The notes under the pieces were generated by a model. It was given only the letters and a program-made list of their open reading frames with translations. It was not told where the DNA came from and ran no database searches. From UBA5336 sp964412785 (GTDB lineage: Bacteria; Pseudomonadota; Alphaproteobacteria; Caulobacterales; Hyphomonadaceae): DNA of 18,454 bases. The stretch is taken from the NCBI GenBank assembly GCA_964412785.1, contig CAYPQD010000050.1, positions 1 through 18,454 on the forward strand. The letters are read 5' to 3'. The translations under genes were made by a program, and so were the position numbers. Position 1 is the first letter of the stretch. Each line of letters starts with the position of its first letter. This document shows, in pieces, positions 1-5,768 of the stretch.

Positions 1-56
1 GGCGGTTTCCGTCCAAATTGACCCACTTGGAGGGGTATATTTTGGGGTCTGGCCAA
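1..56. mobile_element. possible end of an IS21-like insertion sequence (remnant)
   Basis: The first bases are less GC-rich than the rest of the window. On the minus strand they carry repeated GGGTCA-type words (AGTGGGTCAATTTGG, then GACCCC read the other way), which resemble the multiple terminal repeats at the ends of IS21-family elements. No transposase frame is visible inside the window, so the element, if real, would lie to the left. This is a resemblance from memory only; the boundary is a guess. Confidence 0.2.
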
Positions 57-156
57 GAGCATGCCGGAGCGGGATGAAAGCATGCTGCGAGGATTGCGAT
101 GCCGCCAGAGCGCAAAGGATGCCCAAGCGTGAGGCCACGAAGAGGGCCATGAATTC

Positions 157-282
157 ATGCACTTGAACCAAAGTGCGCGGATAAAGACCCATCCGCAGCC
201 ACGGCGCATGGGGCGCCGACGCGCAGTCGCGTTTGCCCTCGCGCTGCTTGGATCGGTTCCGATCCATGCAGCTTGGCATTAA
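157..282 (+). pseudogene. short signal-peptide-like reading frame, probable gene remnant
   Basis: A 41-codon frame starts at ATG 157, with an internal ATG at 208, and stops at TAA 280-282. From the second ATG it reads as a textbook signal peptide: three arginines, a hydrophobic stretch (AVAFALALLGSVP), then a possible cleavage site at IHA-AW. It stops three codons after that site. This looks like the 5' end of an exported-protein gene cut by a stop or rearrangement, next to the possible insertion-sequence end at the left edge. It could also be chance, or a tiny secreted peptide. No ribosome-binding site is convincing. Confidence 0.25.
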
Positions 283-294
283 AGCAAGTTCGGA

Positions 295-312
295 GCAAAT
301 GGTCTCATTTGC
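295..312 (-). terminator. small hairpin downstream of mlaC, weak terminator candidate
   Basis: GCAAATG (295-301) and CATTTGC (306-312) form a perfect 7-bp stem with a 4-base loop, 52 bases past the mlaC stop on the minus strand. The stem is AT-rich and no run of T follows it on the minus strand, so it is a poor intrinsic terminator by sequence. Position is the main argument. Confidence 0.25.
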
Positions 313-363
313 GCCAAATTTGCGGTAGGGTGCAGCCCAGCGGAACCGGTCGTGGCGAGCGGG

Positions 364-1041
364 TCAGCCGCGTTCGGCGGGCTTGCCCTCCTTGTCGGCT
401 TGACCGTCGGCCCCGTCCTGGCGGCGACTGCCTTCCAGGTCGCGGGTCATCTCCTCGATCTTGCCGATCAGCGCATCGGCAGAGCCGTTGGTTCGATCGA
501 GGATGGAGAGGAACTGCGCACGCTGCTCCAGCGCCAGCCAGAACAGGTTGCCATCGATATTAAGACCGACATCGACGACCTGGTAGACGCCCTCGCGGGT
601 CAGTACCCGCCAGCGCACGTCCACCGGATCCCCGCCATCACGCCGGATCAGCGTGCGCACGATCGAATCGGTCGCAGAACGGTCGTCAGAGCCAACGATT
701 TCCACCGACTCGCCGCGATAGCTGTCCAGCTGGAATTCATAGGTCGCGAGGGCATAGGTGCGGAAGGCTTCGCGGTAGCGAGCGAGGTCCTCTGCGCTCA
801 GCCGGCGGGCATACTTGCCGATGACGAAGTTCGACACGGCCTCGATGTCGGTGAACTGGTCCATATAGCGGCTGAACGCGGCGCGCCGGCCGGCGGAGTC
901 GAGGTCCGGATCATTCAGCGATTGCAGCACCACACTGGCATTGTCACGAACGAACTGCTCGGTCACCTCATCGGCCTTGGCGACCGGCGCTGCGAATGCC
1001 AGGGCGGCAGCCGCAAACAGGGCCTTCAATTGGGTTTTCAT
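364..1041 (-). CDS. mlaC: phospholipid-binding periplasmic protein MlaC
   Basis: This is a 225-residue protein of the MlaC/Ttg2D (toluene tolerance) family. It is the periplasmic shuttle that carries phospholipids between the outer-membrane MlaA complex and an inner-membrane MCE ABC transporter. Residues 1-23 are a clear signal peptide with an AKA-DE cleavage site. The body has the helical MlaC pattern, including FSRYMDQFTDIEAVSNFVIGK-like segments and a VRTLIRRDG...VDVRWRV strand region. The last ~20 residues are a charged tail (EGSRRQDGADGQADKEG), probably disordered. The frame is open further upstream, but ATG 1041 is chosen because the signal peptide begins there and AAGGGG lies about ten bases before it. 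It follows mlaA on the same strand after 55 bases, so the two are probably cotranscribed. The transporter genes (mlaFED) are not in the window. Confidence 0.87.
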   Translation of the reverse strand: MKTQLKALFAAAALAFAAPVAKADEVTEQFVRDNASVVLQSLNDPDLDSAGRRAAFSRYMDQFTDIEAVSNFVIGKYARRLSAEDLARYREAFRTYALATYEFQLDSYRGESVEIVGSDDRSATDSIVRTLIRRDGGDPVDVRWRVLTREGVYQVVDVGLNIDGNLFWLALEQRAQFLSILDRTNGSADALIGKIEEMTRDLEGSRRQDGADGQADKEGKPAERG

Positions 1042-1096
1042 GTCGCGTGTTCCCCTTGTCCTGCTGCGCCGGGGGGGCCTGTCCCGGCGCTTGAAA

Positions 1097-1834
1097 TCAG
1101 AAGTCTGCATCGAAATCAGGCAAATCTTTGTACGGATTCTGTTCTTCCCGGCCATTTCTGATCTCCGCTTCGCGCTGGGATGTGTAGGCGCGTCGCAGGG
1201 CGATATAGGGCTCGGGCTGCTGGCGCAGTTGTTCCAGCTGCGCATCGATCGCAACGCGCCCCTGCAGGACCGTCAGGACAGTGCGGGTGATCTGGATGGT
1301 GTCATCGAGATCGTCATCGCCCTCGAACTCAGTCCAGTTGAGCGGGTCAAAGACAGTGTCAACGCCGCGCCCCACAAGATCGCGAAAATTGCTCGGTCCC
1401 ATCAGTGGCAGGACGAGGAAGGGACCCTCCCCGACACCCCAGACGGCGAGGGTCTGGCCGAAATCCTCAGAATGGCCCTCAATCCCGAAATGGGCCGCGG
1501 CGTCCCAGACGCCCAGCACACCGATCGTGGAATTGACGACAAATCGCACGCCTGTATCCGAGGCCCGGGCCGGCTCGCCCTGCAGCACGTCATTGATGAA
1601 GACCACCGGCGAATTCAGGTTGCTCAGTACATTGCCGATGCCGCCGCGCACGGGGCCTGGCAGAACGGCCTCGTAGCCTCGCGCAACTGGGCCGAGAACC
1701 GCCTTGTCGGCCGCCTCGTTGAAGGCGAACATTTGCCGGTTGAACCCCTCCAACGGGTCGTAGACGGTATCGGGCGCGCTTGCGCAGGACGCCACGCCGA
1801 CGAGAAGTATGCCTGCACCGATCAGTCGCCGCAT
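1097..1834 (-). CDS. mlaA: outer-membrane lipoprotein MlaA (VacJ)
   Basis: This 245-residue protein belongs to the MlaA/VacJ family. It sits in the outer membrane and removes phospholipids misplaced in the outer leaflet, passing them to MlaC. The N-terminus is a lipoprotein signal with lipobox VASC and lipidated Cys17. It is followed by the family signature YDPLEGFNRQMFAFNEAADK (about 27-46), then the GNVLSNLNSPVVFINDVLQG, RFVVNSTIGVLGVWD and LPLMGPSNFRD segments. The frame is open to 1891, but ATG 1834 is supported by GGAGG seven bases upstream and by the lipobox position. Length and motifs match full-length family members. mlaC follows 55 bases downstream, the usual partner. Divergent from the methionine operon. 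Confidence 0.93.
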   Translation of the reverse strand: MRRLIGAGILLVGVASCASAPDTVYDPLEGFNRQMFAFNEAADKAVLGPVARGYEAVLPGPVRGGIGNVLSNLNSPVVFINDVLQGEPARASDTGVRFVVNSTIGVLGVWDAAAHFGIEGHSEDFGQTLAVWGVGEGPFLVLPLMGPSNFRDLVGRGVDTVFDPLNWTEFEGDDDLDDTIQITRTVLTVLQGRVAIDAQLEQLRQQPEPYIALRRAYTSQREAEIRNGREEQNPYKDLPDFDADF

Positions 1835-1858
1835 CCCGGCCTCCGTCTTTTCCGCTGG

Positions 1859-1888
1859 TTGATATGTCGACCCGCCGCGCGTGTTCAA
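1859..1888 (-). promoter_or_regulatory. candidate sigma-70-type promoter for mlaA-mlaC
   Basis: On the minus strand TTGAAC (1888-1883) and TATCAA (1864-1859) are separated by 18 bases, each matching the housekeeping consensus at four of six positions. It would give a leader of roughly 20 bases before the mlaA ribosome-binding site. Placement is sensible; the match is only moderate. Confidence 0.35.
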
Positions 1889-1951
1889 CACACGTCGCTG
1901 TGAGGCCGTGACAAGAATTTGCGGCGGTTCGCAACGTCACGCTTGCATAGC

Positions 1952-1973
1952 GATATAAAGATATGTTTATCTC
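1952..1973. promoter_or_regulatory. palindromic operator of the methionine operon (SahR-like site)
   Basis: The core ATAAAGATATGTTTAT (1955-1970) is an interrupted palindrome. Over 22 bases, 9 of 11 base pairs are symmetric (mismatches at 1954/1971 and 1960/1965). It is AT-rich in a GC-rich setting and ends five bases before the start codon at 1979. The TATAAA at 1954-1959 could be the -10 element itself, so a bound repressor would block transcription. AAGATAT-type palindromes are what I recall for SahR, an ArsR-family regulator of methionine genes that responds to S-adenosylhomocysteine. The natural reading is autoregulation by the first gene. Confidence 0.6.
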
Positions 1974-1978
1974 CTGAT

Positions 1979-2950
1979 ATGAGATTGGGCATCAGCCACA
2001 TCGTCGATGCACTGCGCGCCGCCGGGGAACCGACGCGAATGCGCATTCTTGCATTGCTGCGCGAGGGCGACCTGGCCGTCGGGGAACTTGTCCAGATCCT
2101 TGGCCTCAGCCAGCCACGCCTCTCCCATCACCTGAAGGTGCTCTCCGCGGCCGGACTGGTGGAGCGCCTGCCGGAAGGCGCATGGGTGTTCCACCGGGCC
2201 ACCTCGCAGGGCACCGCATCGCGCTTCCTGGACCATTTGTTCCGAACCCTCGACGCGTCCGACCCCGACATCCAGCGCGACCGCGAGGCCCTTGAGTCGA
2301 TCCGCGAAGACCGCGCAGCGGCCGCCTCGTCCTATTTTGCGCAGATGGCCGACACGTGGGACACGGTGCGAGCGCTGCACTATCCGAATGACGCGATCGA
2401 ATCGGCGGTGATCGAGCAGGTTGGCCAGGGCCCGTTCGACCAGGTGATCGACATCGGCACCGGCACCGGGCGAATGCTGACCCTGCTCGCTCCGTTCGCA
2501 CGCCGGGCGGAGGGCATCGACCTGAGCCACCAGATGCTGACGGTCGCGCGGGCCAATCTTGATGCTAGCGGCGTCACCAATGCCCGCGTGCGCAAGGGCG
2601 ACGCGGCGGCGATGCCGTTTGCCGACGCCTCGGCCGACCTCGTGATTGTCCACCAGGTGCTGCACTATGTGGATGCGCCAAAGCGGGTGCTCGCCGAAGC
2701 GGGCCGCCTGTTACGCCCGGGGGGGCGGCTGGTGGTCGTCGATTTCGCGCCGCACGGGCTGGAATTCCTGCGCGACAGGCACGGCCACCGGCGCCTCGGC
2801 ATCCGCCATGATGCCATGGTCGACTGGAGCGATGCGGCCGGCCTCGTGCTGGAGGCGCCGCAGCGCTTCGACCCGCCGGACGAGAATGGCCTCGCCGTTC
2901 TCATCTGGTCAGCCCACAAGCCCCGACGCGACACGGAGGTCGCCGCATGA
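1979..2950 (+). CDS. ArsR-family regulator fused to a SAM-dependent methyltransferase (SahR-like)
   Basis: This 323-residue protein has two parts. Residues ~1-80 are an ArsR-type winged helix, with recognition region VGELVQILGLSQPRLSHHLKVL around 34-55. The cysteines of metal-sensing ArsR proteins (the CxC pair in the ELCVCDL motif) are absent, so it is not a classic metal sensor. Residues ~130-320 are a class I methyltransferase with SAM-binding loop DIGTGTG at 158-164, an acidic EGID strand end, and the LRPGGRLVVVDF region. Head-of-operon position before metF and metH, plus the operator just upstream, suggest a methionine-cycle regulator sensing SAM or S-adenosylhomocysteine (inference). 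ATG 1979 is preferred over 1919: the earlier start would put the operator inside the gene, and ArsR homology starts near here. There is no good ribosome-binding site, so the message may be nearly leaderless. It overlaps metF by four bases. Confidence 0.8.
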   Translation: MRLGISHIVDALRAAGEPTRMRILALLREGDLAVGELVQILGLSQPRLSHHLKVLSAAGLVERLPEGAWVFHRATSQGTASRFLDHLFRTLDASDPDIQRDREALESIREDRAAAASSYFAQMADTWDTVRALHYPNDAIESAVIEQVGQGPFDQVIDIGTGTGRMLTLLAPFARRAEGIDLSHQMLTVARANLDASGVTNARVRKGDAAAMPFADASADLVIVHQVLHYVDAPKRVLAEAGRLLRPGGRLVVVDFAPHGLEFLRDRHGHRRLGIRHDAMVDWSDAAGLVLEAPQRFDPPDENGLAVLIWSAHKPRRDTEVAA

Positions 2951-3861
2951 GCCTTGCATCCATCGCCGCCCGCCAACAAGGCGGTGCGCCCGGGGTCTCC
3001 TTCGAGTTCTTTCCGCCGAAGACGGACAGCATGGAGACCGGACTCTGGGAGACGGTGCGCCGTCTTGAGCCCCTGCAGCCAACCTTCGTATCGGTGACCT
3101 ATGGCGCCGGTGGATCGACCCGCGACCGGACCCACCGCACGGTGAAGCGCCTGGCGGAGGAGACAAGCCTGACACCGGCGGGCCACCTCACCTGCGTGGG
3201 CGCCACCCGCGAGGCCGTTCTGGCAGTCGCGGAAGACTACTGGCAGGCGGGTGTCAAGCATATCGTCGCCCTGCGCGGCGACCCGCCGGCCGGCATGGGT
3301 CAGGCGTTCGAGCCCCACCCTGGCGGCTATGAGAGCGCGCTCGACCTGGTGCGCGGGCTGCGCGCGCACCTGCCGGAGATCGGCAAGGTGTTCGAGATCT
3401 CAGTGGCCTGTTATCCGGAACTGCATCTGGAAAGTCGCGGGCTGGAGGCGGAACTGGCCTATCTCAGGGCCAAGCAGGAAGCCGGTGCTGACCGGGCGAT
3501 CACTCAGTTCTTCTTCGAACCGGAGACCTTCCTGCGCTTTCGTGACAAGGCGGCGGCCGCTGGCATCACCCTGCCGATCGTGCCCGGCATCATGCTGCAG
3601 CCGAATTTCAGGGGCCTGAAGCGTATTGCCGGCCTGTGTGGAGCGCACCTGCCGGACTGGCTGCATGCGCTTTATGACGGCCTCGACGAAGATGCCGAGA
3701 CGCGCGAACTGGTCACCGCCAATGTTGCCGCCGAGATCTGCTACAAACTGGCTGACGAAGCGGTAGGCGACTTTCACTTCTACACGCTCAACCGGGCGAG
3801 CCTGGCCTTGTCGACCTGCTATCTGCTTGGCTTGAAGCCCCTGCAGGCAGAGGCAGCCTGA
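2947..3861 (+). CDS. metF: 5,10-methylenetetrahydrofolate reductase
   Basis: This 304-residue FAD enzyme reduces 5,10-methylenetetrahydrofolate to 5-methyltetrahydrofolate, the methyl donor for MetH. It is a single TIM-barrel protein in the cytoplasm. Family motifs are clear: SFEFFPPKT (18-26) with the catalytic glutamate Glu20, SVTYGAGGSTRDRT (49-62), HLTCVGATR (80-88), and LRGDPP with Asp112. ITQFFFE and PIVPGIMLQPNF follow later. Length is normal for bacterial MetF (about 290-310). It begins within the stop of the regulator gene (ATGA overlap) and is followed after three bases by the homocysteine half of metH. This indicates one transcript and translational coupling. Confidence 0.95.
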   Translation: MSLASIAARQQGGAPGVSFEFFPPKTDSMETGLWETVRRLEPLQPTFVSVTYGAGGSTRDRTHRTVKRLAEETSLTPAGHLTCVGATREAVLAVAEDYWQAGVKHIVALRGDPPAGMGQAFEPHPGGYESALDLVRGLRAHLPEIGKVFEISVACYPELHLESRGLEAELAYLRAKQEAGADRAITQFFFEPETFLRFRDKAAAAGITLPIVPGIMLQPNFRGLKRIAGLCGAHLPDWLHALYDGLDEDAETRELVTANVAAEICYKLADEAVGDFHFYTLNRASLALSTCYLLGLKPLQAEAA

Positions 3862-3864
3862 GCC

Positions 3865-4911
3865 ATGCAGACCCGTGACAGGCTGGCGGCGCTGGAGGCG
3901 GCCGCCGGGACCCGTGTCCTCATCCTCGACGGGGCGATGGGCACCGAACTGCAGACCTTGTCGCTCGAAGAGGCCGATTTCCGCGGCCGGCGCTTTGCCG
4001 ACTGGGACCGCCCGCTGCGAGGCAACAATGATATCCTCAACCTGACCCGCCCCGACGCCGTTCATGAGGTGCACCGCCGCTATATCAAGGCGGGGGCCGA
4101 CATGGTGGAGACCAACACCTTCAGTGCAACCTCGATCGCCCAAGCCGATTACGGGATGGAGGCGCTGGCCCCTGAGATCGCCGCGGAAGGCGCCAGGCTG
4201 GCGCGCGAGGCTGCCGACGCAGAGGCCCGGCCAATTGCCGTGCTGGGGGCCATCGGACCGACCAACAAGACCCTGTCGCTGTCGCCGGACGTCAATGACC
4301 CGGGCTACCGGGATGTCACCTTCGAGGCCGTCTGCGCCGCCTATCGCGACCAGGCGCGCGCCATGGCGCCCCATCTCGACCTGTTCCTGATAGAGACTGT
4401 GTTCGACACGCTGAACGCCAAGGCCGCGATCAAGGCGCTGATCGACCTGCGCAGCGTGGAGGGCATAGACCTTCCAATCATTGTCTCCGGCACCATCACC
4501 GATGCCTCGGGCCGCACCCTGTCGGGCCAGACGGCCGAGGCGTTCTGGTATTCAGTGCGCCATGCCCGGCCGTGGGCGGTCGGGCTCAACTGTGCCCTTG
4601 GGGCAGACCTCATGCGCCCGCATATCGCCGCCCTGTCACGGATCGCCGATACGCGGACCATCGCCTATCCCAATGCCGGCCTGCCAAACGCATTCGGCGG
4701 CTATGACGAAACACCGCAGCAGACAGCCACCCATCTCGGCGAGTGGGCAGCGAGCGGCCTTGTCAACATCCTCGGTGGCTGCTGTGGCACGACGCAGGCC
4801 CATATCGCGGCGATTGCACAGGCAACCGCAGGCGCGCCCCCACGGCGGGTCCCGGACCTTCCTCCGGCGCTGCGCCTGTCGGGGCTTGAGCCCTTCGTGG
4901 TCCCAGCATGA
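3865..4911 (+). CDS. metH: methionine synthase, homocysteine-binding part (split MetH, N-terminal half)
   Basis: This 348-residue protein corresponds to the first module of cobalamin-dependent methionine synthase. It binds and activates homocysteine through zinc. Visible landmarks are LDGAMGTELQ (about 20-29), ETNTFSATSIAQADYG, GAIGPTNKTLSLSPDV and VSGTITDASGRTLSGQT. The three zinc ligands are Cys243 in GLNCALGA and Cys306-Cys307 in GGCCGTT. They are collinear with the Escherichia coli ligands as I recall them (247, 310, 311). The protein ends where the linker to the folate module would begin. It must therefore act with the separately encoded remainder (5765-8398). Split metH genes are known in some Alphaproteobacteria. 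The stop overlaps the start of the sulfotransferase-like gene by four bases. Confidence 0.93.
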   Translation: MQTRDRLAALEAAAGTRVLILDGAMGTELQTLSLEEADFRGRRFADWDRPLRGNNDILNLTRPDAVHEVHRRYIKAGADMVETNTFSATSIAQADYGMEALAPEIAAEGARLAREAADAEARPIAVLGAIGPTNKTLSLSPDVNDPGYRDVTFEAVCAAYRDQARAMAPHLDLFLIETVFDTLNAKAAIKALIDLRSVEGIDLPIIVSGTITDASGRTLSGQTAEAFWYSVRHARPWAVGLNCALGADLMRPHIAALSRIADTRTIAYPNAGLPNAFGGYDETPQQTATHLGEWAASGLVNILGGCCGTTQAHIAAIAQATAGAPPRRVPDLPPALRLSGLEPFVVPA

Positions 4912-5768
4912 GCGCGATCGCCCCCATTATCGGCGTCGGTGCGCTCGGCGGCAGCGGGACGCGGGTCGTCTCCGACATCCTGCAGCGCGCCGGACTGTAT
5001 TTCGGCAGCGACCAGAACCCCGCGCGTGACACACTGGCCTTCACGCTCGTCTTCAAGCGGCCGGAGGCGCTGAACCTCGACGCCGCCGCATTCGCCGCCG
5101 ACGCGGACCTGTTCCGCCGCGCACTCCTGCGCGCGCCGCTGACCAATAGCGACACCGCGCGCCTGCGCACGCTTGCAGCCGAGGACCGGCGCCAGCACGA
5201 CCGTGCCTGGCTCGCTGAACGAGCAGAGCGCCTGATCGCCGGGGCCGCCACGCCCCATGACGGGCCCTGGGGCTGGAAGGAACCGAACACCCGCCGGATT
5301 GCCGATCGGCTGCTTGCCCTGTGGCCGGCCTTCCGCCTTGTCATGGTCTACCGGGACGGCTTCGACATGGCCATGTCCGGCAATCGCCAGCAGATCCGGT
5401 TCTGGCGCGGCGCTGAGGGCGGGCCGCGCTTCTCGCCAACGCCGAATGGGGCGCTGCGCTACTGGGCTTGGGCCCACCGGCGCATGCTGCGCATTGCCGA
5501 CGGCTATCCCGGGCGGGTGCTGTTCCTGTCCTTCGAATGGCTCTGCGACGCGCCGGAGGCGCAGATCGACCGCCTCCTGGCATTTGCCGGCCGTCCCGTC
5601 AGCGAGGCAGAGCGCGCCGGACTGGCAGCCCTGCCCCGCGCGCCAGCCTCACGCGGCCGCGGCCGGGACCTCGACACGTCGCAGATCGATGGGGCCACAC
5701 TCGCCTTCGTGCGCCGCTTCGATGACAGGGTCGGTCAGCTGGACAGCCTGCAGGAGCTGCACGCATGA
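4908..5768 (+). CDS. sulfotransferase-like P-loop protein inside the metH locus
   Basis: This 286-residue protein resembles PAPS-dependent sulfotransferases. A glycine-rich phosphosulfate loop lies at 11-20 (GALGGSGTRV, directly after a hydrophobic strand). WGWKEPNTR follows near 122-130, and VYRDGFDMAMSGN at 147-159 fits the 3'-phosphate-binding motif with Arg149 and Ser157. SFEWLCDAPEAQIDRLLAFAG near 205-225 is the usual helix after the core. No signal peptide or membrane segment is seen, so it should be cytoplasmic. The acceptor cannot be predicted. It overlaps both metH halves by four bases (ATGA at each end), so it is made with them. Base composition looks like its neighbours. A non-sulfonating kinase-like P-loop role cannot be excluded. 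Confidence 0.75.
   Translation: MSAIAPIIGVGALGGSGTRVVSDILQRAGLYFGSDQNPARDTLAFTLVFKRPEALNLDAAAFAADADLFRRALLRAPLTNSDTARLRTLAAEDRRQHDRAWLAERAERLIAGAATPHDGPWGWKEPNTRRIADRLLALWPAFRLVMVYRDGFDMAMSGNRQQIRFWRGAEGGPRFSPTPNGALRYWAWAHRRMLRIADGYPGRVLFLSFEWLCDAPEAQIDRLLAFAGRPVSEAERAGLAALPRAPASRGRGRDLDTSQIDGATLAFVRRFDDRVGQLDSLQELHA

Noticed and set aside
273..563. 96-codon plus-strand frame crossing the mlaC stop
   Set aside because: It is arginine- and proline-rich, overlaps mlaC on the opposite strand and resembles no protein; a product of high GC.
1919..1978. Upstream ATG start for the ArsR-methyltransferase gene
   Set aside because: It would place the palindromic operator inside the coding region and add 20 residues unlike ArsR proteins; ATG 1979 fits better.
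1900..2000. SAM or S-adenosylhomocysteine riboswitch before the methionine operon
   Set aside because: No leader of sufficient length or pseudoknot-like pairing is seen before ATG 1979, and metF itself has no intergenic space.
2030..2110. Metal-sensing role for the ArsR domain
   Set aside because: The cysteine pair of the classic ArsR metal site is absent from this region.
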